Positions 54,001 to 60,995 of a stretch of DNA of 64,000 nt are shown piece after piece; positions within the stretch are counted from its first letter, which is position 1; each line of letters begins with the position of its first letter. The DNA is from SIG440 sp045648205 (lineage in GTDB: Bacteria; Bacillota; Clostridia; Monoglobales; Monoglobaceae): NCBI GenBank assembly GCA_045648205.1, contig JAZRNM010000002.1:3792-67791 (forward strand), given 5' to 3'. The translations under genes were made by a program, and so were the position numbers. The notes below the pieces were generated by a model. That model made no database searches. It was not told the DNA's origin and saw only the letters and a program-made list of their open reading frames with translations.

Positions 54001-54457
54001 CTTCATAGTCTCCGTTCAATATCTTTTTTGACAAAACTCCTATCATACAAGCGCTGAGGGCAATAATCCCTTCACTATTTTCCCTGAGAACCTCCATATC
54101 AACACGTGGCTTATAATAAAAGCCTTCAACATAGCCTATTGACACAATATTCATCAAATTCTTATAGCCTTCGTTGTTCTTTGCAAGCAAAATAAGATGA
54201 GAGCTTGACGAGTCAAGTTCGTGTGTTTTGTCGGTTCTGCCCCTTGCCGCAACGTAAACCTCGCAGCCTAAAATTGGCTTTACTCCGATACTTTTTGCAT
54301 ATTCATAAAAATCAATAACTCCGAACATACAACCATGGTCTGTTATTGCCATTGAGTTCTGACCAAGTTCTTTTGCACGGTCAAGAATTTTCTTCACCGT
54401 ACCTTCACCATCAAGCAGGCTGAATGCAGTATGCGTATGTAAATGTGTGAATGCCAT
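51014..54457 (-). CDS. dnaE: DNA polymerase III subunit alpha, DnaE type
   Basis: Product of 1147 residues. The N-terminal PHP domain has HTHTAFSLLDGEG and AITDHGCMFGV. The palm carries GPGRGSAAGSIVSYC near residue 355 and the catalytic PDIDIDFCYERR near 410. VTIGT-like and HTSTHAAGVVI near 500 are present, as are a tandem helix-hairpin-helix region and a C-terminal OB domain (EVLVFPSQVKKFE). It polymerises DNA. In Clostridia it works beside PolC, which is not in the window. Confidence 0.97.
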   Translation of the reverse strand: MAFTHLHTHTAFSLLDGEGTVKKILDRAKELGQNSMAITDHGCMFGVIDFYEYAKSIGVKPILGCEVYVAARGRTDKTHELDSSSSHLILLAKNNEGYKNLMNIVSIGYVEGFYYKPRVDMEVLRENSEGIIALSACMIGVLSKKILNGDYEGAKAAALEFIDIYGKDNYFIEIQDHGIFEQKMLNRELIRLARELDLGIVATNDIHYVTQKDAEYQDILMCIQMGKTVYAEDRMKMSTQEMYVKSEDEMNELFSYIPEALENTQKIADMCDVDIEFGKLHLPKFDLPEGYTSPEYLRELCLKGFERRYPGADEKMRERLEYELETIEKMGYVDYFLIVWDFIRFARENGIMVGPGRGSAAGSIVSYCLEITNIDPIKYELIFERFLNPERVTMPDIDIDFCYERRGEVIDYVNKKYGSDKVAQIVTFGTMAAKLAIRDTGRALDMPYGFVDSVAKQIPNELNITIERALKENNQLKNMYDADPQVKRLIDVSSEFEGLPRHTSTHAAGVVITREPVQKYVPLSRNDDVITTQFTMTTIERLGLLKMDFLGLRTLTVIRDAINNIKLTHGVDIDIDNVDMNDVETYELISRGDTDGVFQLESGGMKEFMKELKPSSIEDIIAGISLYRPGPMDSIPQYIANKNSGNISYKHPLLEPILNVTYGCIVYQEQVMQIVRELGGYSLGRADLVRRAMSKKKTEVMEQERKNFVYGVKNDKGEVEVEGAIARGIDEKTAVSIFDEMMDFAKYAFNKSHAAAYAFVSYQTAWLKCHYPTEFYAALLTSVLGNSTKITKHINEAKKRGIKLLPPDINKSFTNFVPDGNDIRFGLAAIKNVGSAFINDMAEERKVNGEFTSFRDFCQRMADKKLNKRLVESMIKCGVFDSLKLNRSVLMSVYESVIDSSVREQKNSVSGQLDFFNMFEEEKSSAMDNFPEIPELPARELLNFEKEYLGVYVSGHPLNGLENLINTVSSATVLEITENESEKFVSDSKVKLGGMISKRKEQLTKRGELMLYITFEDLTGEIEVLVFPSQVKKFEGILQEENICLLEGNLDVQEDKPTKIRLESIEVLETSAPDFKKLYLKLNSDEKEKLSVIKTILGNSNGVVPVLIYYEDTKETLQAPKTMWIKDDKCIPALKKVLGEDSVKVVK

Positions 54458-54481
54458 ATATTATCACTTTCCTTTGTTTGG

Positions 54482-55357
54482 TTAGAGATTGTCTGCAATT
54501 TCAAGAAGTTTTTTGAGTCTGTGATTAACTCCCGATTTTGACAAGGGAGGTGTCATCTTTCTCCCCAGCTGTTCAAGACTCAAATCCTTATAATCCCGTC
54601 TGAGAACTGCAACCTCACGAAGTTCATCAGGCAAATTATCAATCCCTATTGTTTTTTCAATTTTCTCAACGGCACTCAAATGTCGGCTTGACGCTTCAAT
54701 CACTCTGTCCATATTTGCCGTTTCTCCATTTGAAACTCTTGTTATGTCGCTCCTGACTTCACGCTCAATCTTCACATTGATAATTTCCATCTGAGAACTG
54801 AACGCACCCATATGTGCAAGAGCGTCGCAAATTATATCACTGTTTTTTGTGTAGAGCAGGAACCCGCTTTTCTTGGAGAGGCTCCTGAATCCAAGCCCCA
54901 GCTTTTGAAGAAACAAACCGAATTCATCACGGATTTTTTCGCTGTAAGTCAAAAACTCCATATTATAGTTTTTGTTGGGATCCGTCAAACTGCCACCGCC
55001 CAGGAAAGCCCCTCTCAAAAATGAATTCATGCAACATTCCCGTTCCTCAAAGTTCTTGAAAAAAGCTTCTTCTGAGGTCTCATATTCAATAATTTTTCTG
55101 AGTATTTTTCTGTCGGTTAAAGTGCAAAAATAACTGTTTTTCAGGCTCTTTATTTCAGCATCAACGTCAAAGCATTTCTTTAACAAATCCCTGAATCGCT
55201 TAATCGTTTCAAGGCTTTCAAGGGAAACTCTGATTTCTTCACCCTTGAATTTTCCGGCAAACATCAACAAGCCCAACAACTCGGCCTCACAACAGCAGAG
55301 CTCTTGAGCTTCAAGCTTGCATATAACTTCTTTTGTTTTTTTTGAAAAAGATTTCAA
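54482..55357 (-). CDS. whiA: WhiA family DNA-binding protein
   Basis: Product of 291 residues. It has an N-terminal degenerate LAGLIDADG-like homing-endonuclease fold in two halves (CCEAELLGLLMF, RGAFLGGGSLTDPNKNYN) and a C-terminal helix-turn-helix (LPDELREVAVLRRDYKDLS, then PPLSKSGVNHRLKKLLEIA). In Firmicutes WhiA influences cell division and metabolism. The start is TTG with GGAG five bases upstream. The rapZ and yvcK genes that usually precede it are not between murB and whiA here. Confidence 0.95.
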   Translation of the reverse strand: MKSFSKKTKEVICKLEAQELCCCEAELLGLLMFAGKFKGEEIRVSLESLETIKRFRDLLKKCFDVDAEIKSLKNSYFCTLTDRKILRKIIEYETSEEAFFKNFEERECCMNSFLRGAFLGGGSLTDPNKNYNMEFLTYSEKIRDEFGLFLQKLGLGFRSLSKKSGFLLYTKNSDIICDALAHMGAFSSQMEIINVKIEREVRSDITRVSNGETANMDRVIEASSRHLSAVEKIEKTIGIDNLPDELREVAVLRRDYKDLSLEQLGRKMTPPLSKSGVNHRLKKLLEIADNL

Positions 55358-55387
55358 AAGAGCTCCGCTCCTTTCATCAACCTTGCG

Positions 55388-56293
55388 TTAAAACTCACCT
55401 ATCATCTTTATTTCAGGTTCAAGCATAACACCAAACTTTTCATCAACAGTTTTCTTTATATGTTCAATCAATTCAAGAACATCTCTGGCAGTTGCTCCGC
55501 CTTTGTTTATAACAAAGCCTGCGTGCTTTTCAGACACCTGAGCCCCGCCGATTGAATATCCTTTCAGACCCGCTTGTTCAATGAGTCCGCCTGCAAAATA
55601 CCCCGCAGGTCTTTTGAATGTGCTTCCTGCGCTTGGCTTTTCAAGTGGTTGCTTTGAAACCCGACGTTTTGTATAATCATTTATCTGTGACTTTATTTCC
55701 TCGCTGTTACCCTTTTCAAGTTTCAGTGTGCAACCAAGAATTATATAATCTTTCTTTGCAAAAACACTTGTTCGGTATCCAAATTCACACTCCTCACAAG
55801 ATGCTTTCTTCACATTTCCGCAAGAATCAATATAATCAACAGATTCTATAATCTCTTTCATTTCGTGCTCATAGGCCCCTGCATTCATATACACGGCGCC
55901 ACCTATTGTGCCCGGAATTCCTGATGCAAACTCTGTTCCTTTCAATCCCTCTGTCAAAGCAGTATGAGACACCCTTGACAAAATCACACCACTTTCAGCA
56001 TATAGTTTTTCGCCTTCAACACGAATGCTGTTCATATTTTTAGACAGGCAAACAACCGCTCCGCGAATTCCCTTGTCGCCAACAAGCAGATTTGAGCCAT
56101 TTCCCAGTATAAAGCAGGACATTCCTGCATTTCTTATCGCCACAAGGATTCTGAGAAGCTCGTCACGATTTTGCGGTGTCAAAAACCAATCAGCATTTCC
56201 GCCTATTTTGAAGGTGGTGTGGTTGCACATCGGTTCATTTTCAAAAACATTTTCTGCACCAAGAATTTCTTCAAATTTTTTTCGCATAAACAT
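55388..56293 (-). CDS. murB: UDP-N-acetylenolpyruvoylglucosamine reductase
   Basis: Product of 301 residues. The FAD domain has TFKIGGNADWFLTP and FILGNGSNLLVGD near 65. GIPGTIGGAVYMNAGAYEHE is near 125, the tyrosine-arginine pair is in FGYRTSVF near 170, the catalytic serine in PSAGSTFKRPAG near 225, and the C-terminal glutamate in MLEPEIKMIG. It makes UDP-MurNAc for peptidoglycan. It is 11 bases after the PHP gene. Confidence 0.96.
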   Translation of the reverse strand: MFMRKKFEEILGAENVFENEPMCNHTTFKIGGNADWFLTPQNRDELLRILVAIRNAGMSCFILGNGSNLLVGDKGIRGAVVCLSKNMNSIRVEGEKLYAESGVILSRVSHTALTEGLKGTEFASGIPGTIGGAVYMNAGAYEHEMKEIIESVDYIDSCGNVKKASCEECEFGYRTSVFAKKDYIILGCTLKLEKGNSEEIKSQINDYTKRRVSKQPLEKPSAGSTFKRPAGYFAGGLIEQAGLKGYSIGGAQVSEKHAGFVINKGGATARDVLELIEHIKKTVDEKFGVMLEPEIKMIGEF

Positions 56294-56304
56294 TTTGCCT
56301 TTCT

Positions 56305-57036
56305 CTAAACTTCAAAGCTAAACGCTTTATTCTTCTTCTCCGATAAATATTTTATGAATCTTTCAGCATTTAAATTCATAATTAAATCTTCAGGAAAGTC
56401 AATCTCCTCCAGCATCTCCACAGCATTTCCCACATCTCCGATTTTGCTCATAAAATGTGCATCTGAATTTACAACAATGGGAGTATTATATTTTTTGCAA
56501 GCAAGTGCAATTTCACGACATATTCCAATATTCTGGGGTCTTGATATAAAGGAGTGGTTATTTATTTCTATGCAAACATTCTTATCTTTCGCATATTGCA
56601 CTACGGTATCTATTTCAAAAGGATATTCCGGAGCGCCACAATGACCAAGTATGTCAACATATGGGTTGTCCATAACCTTCAGCCATGTTTTTGTGTGGTC
56701 TTTTCCGCTTTCACCACCATAAACATATCCATGTATTGAAGCAATAACAATATCCATTTTTGAAAGCAACTCTTTTGGCATATCAAGCTCTGCTTCCATA
56801 TTCACCACATTGACCTCTGCTCCGCAAATAAGCTTCACCCCTTCAATCACACGGGGAATCGCCGCAAAATATAAAAAGTGCCAGAAATGCGGTGAATCAG
56901 GCATTGACGGTGAATGATTTGTCATAGCAACCAATTCAAGACCTTTATCTCGAGCTGAACACATATTTTCATATAATGTGCTGTATGCGTGAGCGCTTGC
57001 ATTTGTGTGAGTATGAACGTCTGTCAGTATTTTCAT
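56305..57036 (-). CDS. PHP-domain phosphoesterase (YcdX-like)
   Basis: Product of 243 residues forming a single PHP barrel with a trinuclear metal site: DVHTHTNASAHAYS at the start, AMTNHSPSMPDSPHFWHF near 40, GAEVNVVN near 75, IASIHGYVYGG near 100, LGHCGAPEYP near 140, and VVNSDAHFMSKIGD near 195. It hydrolyses a phosphate ester of unknown identity. Being set between hprK and murB is common in Clostridia. Confidence 0.93.
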   Translation of the reverse strand: MKILTDVHTHTNASAHAYSTLYENMCSARDKGLELVAMTNHSPSMPDSPHFWHFLYFAAIPRVIEGVKLICGAEVNVVNMEAELDMPKELLSKMDIVIASIHGYVYGGESGKDHTKTWLKVMDNPYVDILGHCGAPEYPFEIDTVVQYAKDKNVCIEINNHSFISRPQNIGICREIALACKKYNTPIVVNSDAHFMSKIGDVGNAVEMLEEIDFPEDLIMNLNAERFIKYLSEKKNKAFSFEV

Positions 57037-57056
57037 GTTAATTTTCCTTTTTCAAA

Positions 57057-57983
57057 CTAATCTTCTTCGTTAATTTGTTCTATAAGTCTGTTGTTGAGTT
57101 CTTCGGCAGCATTATAACCCATTCTGCGTTGTCTGTTGTTCATCGCAGCAATTTCAAATATAACCGCAAGGTTTCTTCCCGGACGAATAGGAATGGTGAG
57201 TGACGGAATATCAATACCGAGAATTTCAGTATAGTTGTCATTGAGTCCCAGCCTGTCATATTGCTTACCTTTTTGCCATGATTCAAGCTGAATAACTAGG
57301 TCGATTTTTTCAGTATCTTTTACTGCACCCATACCAAAAATCTTTTTTACATCAATTATCCCAATTCCGCGCATTTCGATGAAATGCCTGATTATCTCAG
57401 GAGAGCTTCCAACCAACGTCTTTGAGGAAACACGTCTGATTTCAACAGCGTCATCAGCAACAAGTCGATGGCCTCGTTTCATAAGTTCTACAGCCGCCTC
57501 ACTTTTTCCAATGCCGCTTTCGCCCAGAATCAAAATACCTTCACCATAAACCTCCACCAAAACACCATGTCTTGTTATTCTTGGTGCAAGCTCAATATTC
57601 AAATAAGCAATCAAAGCACTGATAAAGCTCGAGGTTCCCAATTGTGTTCTAAACAAATTGAGACCATGCTTTTTTGCAAGCTCAATCATCTCAGGGAAAA
57701 TTTCCATTCCTCTTGTTACAACTGCCATGGGAATTTCCCGGCTGAATAATCCATCAATGCTTTTGTATCTTTCCTCCGGGGTTAAAGATGAAAGATATGT
57801 ATGTTCAACCATTCCCAGGACCTGAATACGTCTTGAATCAAAATAATCAAAAAAGCCCGCCATCTGAAGTCCGGGACGATTGACCTCTGTTGTTTCGACC
57901 AAAATATCCCCGTTTTCCAGATGAATCTCCTCAAGCTTGAACTCCTGAATTATTTTGTTTAACTTAACTGTAAACTCTTCCAT
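57057..57983 (-). CDS. hprK: HPr kinase/phosphorylase
   Basis: Product of 308 residues. The N-terminal MurF-like domain is followed by the kinase domain with P-loop ILGESGIGKSEAAVELMKRG near 155, the VADDAVEI element, and the signature MRGIGIIDVKKIFGMGAV near 205, then PVRPGRNLA-like IRPGRNLAVIFE near 265. It phosphorylates HPr at serine for carbon catabolite control. I use ATG 57983 after GGGAG. Confidence 0.96.
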   Translation of the reverse strand: MEEFTVKLNKIIQEFKLEEIHLENGDILVETTEVNRPGLQMAGFFDYFDSRRIQVLGMVEHTYLSSLTPEERYKSIDGLFSREIPMAVVTRGMEIFPEMIELAKKHGLNLFRTQLGTSSFISALIAYLNIELAPRITRHGVLVEVYGEGILILGESGIGKSEAAVELMKRGHRLVADDAVEIRRVSSKTLVGSSPEIIRHFIEMRGIGIIDVKKIFGMGAVKDTEKIDLVIQLESWQKGKQYDRLGLNDNYTEILGIDIPSLTIPIRPGRNLAVIFEIAAMNNRQRRMGYNAAEELNNRLIEQINEED

Positions 57984-58014
57984 ACTTTCAACTCCCAAAA
58001 CATTTATTTGTTTA

Positions 58015-58042
58015 AGTATACCACATTTTATATTTTTTGCAA
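58015..58042 (-). promoter_or_regulatory. Sigma-A promoter of the hprK-murB-whiA-dnaE operon
   Basis: On the minus strand TTGCAA (58037-58042), 16 bases, and TATACT (58015-58020) precede hprK by 32 bases. The next five genes follow with gaps of 11-30 bases, so this promoter probably serves them all. Confidence 0.78.
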
Positions 58043-58086
58043 ATACCTATGAAAAATTTTTCGCAAAGAAATATTCATATTTTTTG

Positions 58087-58115
58087 TTGACTTTTTCACC
58101 GTTTTGTGTTATTAT
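58087..58115 (+). promoter_or_regulatory. Sigma-A promoter of the tRNA pair
   Basis: TTGACT (58087-58092), a 17-base spacer and TATTAT (58110-58115) lie 18 bases before tRNA-Asp. Confidence 0.85.
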
Positions 58116-58132
58116 GCTTTAGGATGTTATTT

Positions 58133-58209
58133 GGTCCGGTAGTTCAGTTGGTTAGAATGCCAGCCTGTCACGCTGGAGGTCGTGGGTTCGAGCCCCATCC
58201 GGATCGCCA
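58133..58209 (+). tRNA. trnD: tRNA-Asp (anticodon GTC)
   Basis: A 77-base cloverleaf. Acceptor GGTCCGG pairs with CCGGATC (one G-T), the anticodon loop is CTGTCAC with anticodon GTC, the T-loop is TTCGAGC, and CCA is encoded at the end. It is intact. Confidence 0.97.
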
Positions 58210-58212
58210 TCT

Positions 58213-58288
<76 letters not shown>

Positions 58289-58289
58289 C

Positions 58290-58321
58290 AAAAAGCACCT
58301 TGCAAATGCAAGGTGCTTTTT
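58290..58321 (+). terminator. Terminator of the tRNA operon
   Basis: The perfect stem AAAAGCACCTTGCA with TGCAAGGTGCTTTT has a two-base loop and ends in T. It starts two bases after the tRNA-Thr CCA. Confidence 0.95.
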
Positions 58322-58324
58322 AAA

Positions 58325-58489
58325 TTAACAGCAGGTCAAATTGTGAATTTTGTCATTCATTCTGTTCATCATTCTCTCTGCACGATGATATGCTCTTCGC
58401 ATTGACCGTTTGTTCATTGGGTGAACTGCCGTAATCATCGCAACTCCCACAACAGTTCCAACCATAACACCAAGTGAAAAGTTTCCCAC
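58325..58489 (-). CDS. 54-residue membrane protein
   Basis: The frame starts at GTG 58489 behind a strong AAAGGAGG site. It has one N-terminal membrane helix (FSLGVMVGTVVGVAMITAV) followed by a very basic, methionine-rich helix (RRAYHRAERMMNRMND) and a final CC. This YtxH-like layout (one helix plus charged tail) is common for small Firmicutes envelope proteins. It is co-directional with the PRC-barrel gene upstream, 15 bases away. Function unknown. Confidence 0.75.
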   Translation of the reverse strand: MGNFSLGVMVGTVVGVAMITAVHPMNKRSMRRAYHRAERMMNRMNDKIHNLTCC

Positions 58490-58504
58490 AGATAAAGCCT
58501 CCTT

Positions 58505-58933
58505 TCATTCTATATAAATATTATTATCTTTTATTCTCATTTTATTTATATCTATTTTATCTGACTTTCCAAAAGCTCCACGTGATATTTCAAAACTGAA
58601 TATTTCCCCTGTCTCAAAATCAAACTGCATATCTCTTATCTTTTTGAATTTGTAATTTTCTTTTATCAATCCGGAAATCTCTTTTGTGAAAACTCCCTTT
58701 GGTTCCGGAATACCTATATCATTTTTTAATATAATTTTCCCACCAGATACTCTATCGAAATCACCGATTGACATGGTTCTGCCCAAAGGAATTAAACTAA
58801 GGGTTTCAAGCTGTATCGCTGTTACCTGGTTTTTGTCATCAGACAAACACACATCCCTGATTTTTCCGCAAGGTTCTTTTTTCCCATTTTCATAAACCGC
58901 TGAGCCTTTTAATTTTTTCAAATTAACTTTCAT
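58505..58933 (-). CDS. PRC-barrel domain protein
   Basis: Product of 142 residues with two PRC-barrel-like halves: GSAVYENGKKEPCGKIRDVC at the start and SGLIKENYKFKKIRDMQFD with GEIFSFEISRG near the end. PRC-barrel proteins of this size occur in spore formers and bind RNA or protein partners. It forms a two-gene unit with the 54-residue protein. Confidence 0.82.
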   Translation of the reverse strand: MKVNLKKLKGSAVYENGKKEPCGKIRDVCLSDDKNQVTAIQLETLSLIPLGRTMSIGDFDRVSGGKIILKNDIGIPEPKGVFTKEISGLIKENYKFKKIRDMQFDFETGEIFSFEISRGAFGKSDKIDINKMRIKDNNIYIE

Positions 58934-58956
58934 ATGCTTTCCCTTAAAAACAAAAC

Positions 58957-58990
58957 CCGCAAATCAACCAAAACTTGATTTGCGGATTTT
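58957..58990. terminator. Terminator between host genes and the serine recombinase gene
   Basis: The stem CCGCAAATCAA with TTGATTTGCGG has a short loop, with TTTTG following on the minus strand. It ends the recombinase transcript about 22 bases past its stop. Confidence 0.85.
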
Positions 58991-59011
58991 ATTAAAAATC
59001 AATATTTCACA

Positions 59012-60688
59012 TTACTGACCGTTAGCCAAGTCCTGTTCATATTTCTTGATCATCTTTTTACTAATGTGACCCGAACGACTTTTGAGATTTTGAAGATACC
59101 TTTCGCAGACTTCGCCCGTAAAAATCTTGATTTCAAGCCGTAATGTATCGCCGTCAGGGATTACAATAATCTTGTCAATATATTTGTTTGCGAATTCGGG
59201 AGTTATAATGCCGTTAGCAATATCACGCTCTGCATCACGCAACACCTTGCGAATAGTCTTAATATGTTCATTCAAGGTCTCCTTGTTGTTCTGTTTTTCA
59301 TAAAGTCCTAACAGTTCAGCTTGTAATTCTTCAATAAGTTGTTTGCTTTCGGCGTTCATCTGCAAAAACTCTTTGTCGGAAATGTCGCCGTTTACATTAT
59401 ATTCAAGCAACTTTCTTTTCTTCTTTTCTTCAAGTTCTAATCTGCTTTTGATTTCTTCTATTTTCTTTGCGATTTCTTTGTCGTCTTCCAAGGTCTTGTA
59501 TAACTCTATATAATACTCAATCAAATCTTCTGCTATATGAGAGGTTTCCTTAAAGACATCATATAAAATTGGCTTGATTTCTTCTTCATAAATAGCGAAT
59601 GAAGGGCACGAATCTGCTCCGTTGTTTATTTTACCGCTACACACCCATTTACTGTTACTGTTGCCTGTTTTGTCCTTGCTGTCTCTTCGATAGTAAGGAG
59701 TATTACAACAAGAACAGTACATTTTCTTTGTCAGCAAATTAGGGTGGTTGCACTTATTCTGTCTATTCTTAACATCTTTACTTCTTCGGGATAGGACGAC
59801 ATTTGCTCTTTCCCAAAGTTCTTCATCTACAATAGCAGGAACGATTTCTCCGGTCTCGTCTTTGAACATTACCCATTCTTCAGGCGGTAGGAAGTACTGC
59901 TCCTTTGTGAACATATCAACAATTCTAACCTTGTTACCAACATAATACCCCTTGTATTTGGGGTTAGCAATCACGCCACTCATAGTTGAATGTGCAATTT
60001 TGTTGCCGTTACGATTGCGATACCCTTTATCCCAGAACAGCTTTTCAAGTTCACTCATACTGTATCTATCGGTAGCGTAGAGTTCAAAGAGTTCTTTAAC
60101 CATAGGAGCTTCATCAGGGTCAACAATCAACTTGCCGTCTTTCTTCTTGTAACCGAATATTCTGCTATTACCTAACACAACGCCATTTTTGATTGCCTCT
60201 TGATGTCCAAACTTGATACGGCTTGACAATTTTCTACTCTCGTCTTGTGCGATACCACTCATAATAGTTAAACGCAACTCAGAATCTTCGTAAATGGTGT
60301 TAATATTATCATTTTGAAAGAAAACAGCTACGCCGTCAGTAAGAAGTCGGCGAGTAAACATAATACTATCGAGAGTGTTTCTAGCGAAACGAGTGATTTC
60401 TTTTGTTATAATGAGGTCGAATTTCCCTGCGGCAGCATCATCAATCATTTGATTAAAGTTCTCACGCTTTGTCGTCGTAATCGCTGTTAAACCTTCGTCA
60501 ATATATCCGGAAACATAAGTCCATTTTGAGTTTTTAGTGATAAACTCTTTGTAATATGAAATTTGGTTTTGTAGCGAATTCAACTGTTCTTTTTTCTCCG
60601 TTGAAACACGGGCATAAAAAGTTACACGCAGAGGCAAATCATATATAGTTTTAGTTGTTAGTTCTTGTCTAATTTTATGTAAATCCAT
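59012..60688 (-). CDS. Large serine recombinase (integrase)
   Basis: Product of 558 residues. The resolvase domain has TFYARVSTEKKEQLNSL with the catalytic serine at residue 29, then LIITKEITRFARNTLD. A recombinase domain (FGYKKKDGKLIVDPDEA, then PKYKGYYVGNK near 245) follows. A zinc ribbon (CSCCNTPYYRR, later CSGKINNGADSC) lies near 330-365, and a coiled coil about 390-450. It integrates and excises the element. I use ATG 60688, after AAAGGTGG, over an upstream TTG. It is at the element edge and has its own promoter. Confidence 0.95.
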   Translation of the reverse strand: MDLHKIRQELTTKTIYDLPLRVTFYARVSTEKKEQLNSLQNQISYYKEFITKNSKWTYVSGYIDEGLTAITTTKRENFNQMIDDAAAGKFDLIITKEITRFARNTLDSIMFTRRLLTDGVAVFFQNDNINTIYEDSELRLTIMSGIAQDESRKLSSRIKFGHQEAIKNGVVLGNSRIFGYKKKDGKLIVDPDEAPMVKELFELYATDRYSMSELEKLFWDKGYRNRNGNKIAHSTMSGVIANPKYKGYYVGNKVRIVDMFTKEQYFLPPEEWVMFKDETGEIVPAIVDEELWERANVVLSRRSKDVKNRQNKCNHPNLLTKKMYCSCCNTPYYRRDSKDKTGNSNSKWVCSGKINNGADSCPSFAIYEEEIKPILYDVFKETSHIAEDLIEYYIELYKTLEDDKEIAKKIEEIKSRLELEEKKKRKLLEYNVNGDISDKEFLQMNAESKQLIEELQAELLGLYEKQNNKETLNEHIKTIRKVLRDAERDIANGIITPEFANKYIDKIIVIPDGDTLRLEIKIFTGEVCERYLQNLKSRSGHISKKMIKKYEQDLANGQ

Positions 60689-60734
60689 AAACTTTCCACC
60701 TTTCAAAGTTTCGTTGTATCATTACTTTATGTTT

Positions 60735-60763
60735 ATTATATCATAAAAGAAAAGAAAAAGCAA
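60735..60763 (-). promoter_or_regulatory. Sigma-A promoter of the recombinase, overlapping a terminator
   Basis: On the minus strand TTGCTT (60758-60763), 17 bases, and TATAAT (60735-60740) lie 47 bases before the recombinase ATG. The -35 box is part of the hairpin and T-run that end the preceding transcript. Confidence 0.75.
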
Positions 60764-60781
60764 CCATTACGACTGCTTTTT
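60755..60781 (-). terminator. Terminator of the rep-side transcript
   Basis: On the minus strand AAAAAGCA pairs with TGCTTTTT around an 11-base loop, followed by CTTTTCTTTT. It includes the stop codon of the 50-residue gene and separates rep-side transcription from the recombinase. Confidence 0.78.
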
Positions 60782-60919
60782 CTTATTTTTACTACAATCT
60801 CTATGAATTATTGCAATCATCTTATTTTTTTCTTCTTCTGTTATGATACCCTTTGAGAAAAGGTAATCATTATAATAATTTAAAATAATCTGCTTTGCAG
60901 AAATTGTTGTCTGTTCCAA
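60767..60919 (-). CDS. 50-residue element protein next to the recombinase
   Basis: The frame starts at TTG 60919 eight bases after AGAGGTG. The product begins MEQTTISAKQIILNYYND, is helical, and ends in a lysine-rich tail (CSKNKKKQS). Proteins of this size are often found beside large serine recombinases in clostridial elements. A recombination directionality factor is possible but unproven. No domain recognised. Confidence 0.65.
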   Translation of the reverse strand: MEQTTISAKQIILNYYNDYLFSKGIITEEEKNKMIAIIHRDCSKNKKKQS

Positions 60920-60995
60920 TAGGAAATCACCTCTTATTAAAGATTAGTATTTCCTTTCATTAGTGGTAATATTCTTCTTTCTTCTTTCTGTTGTT

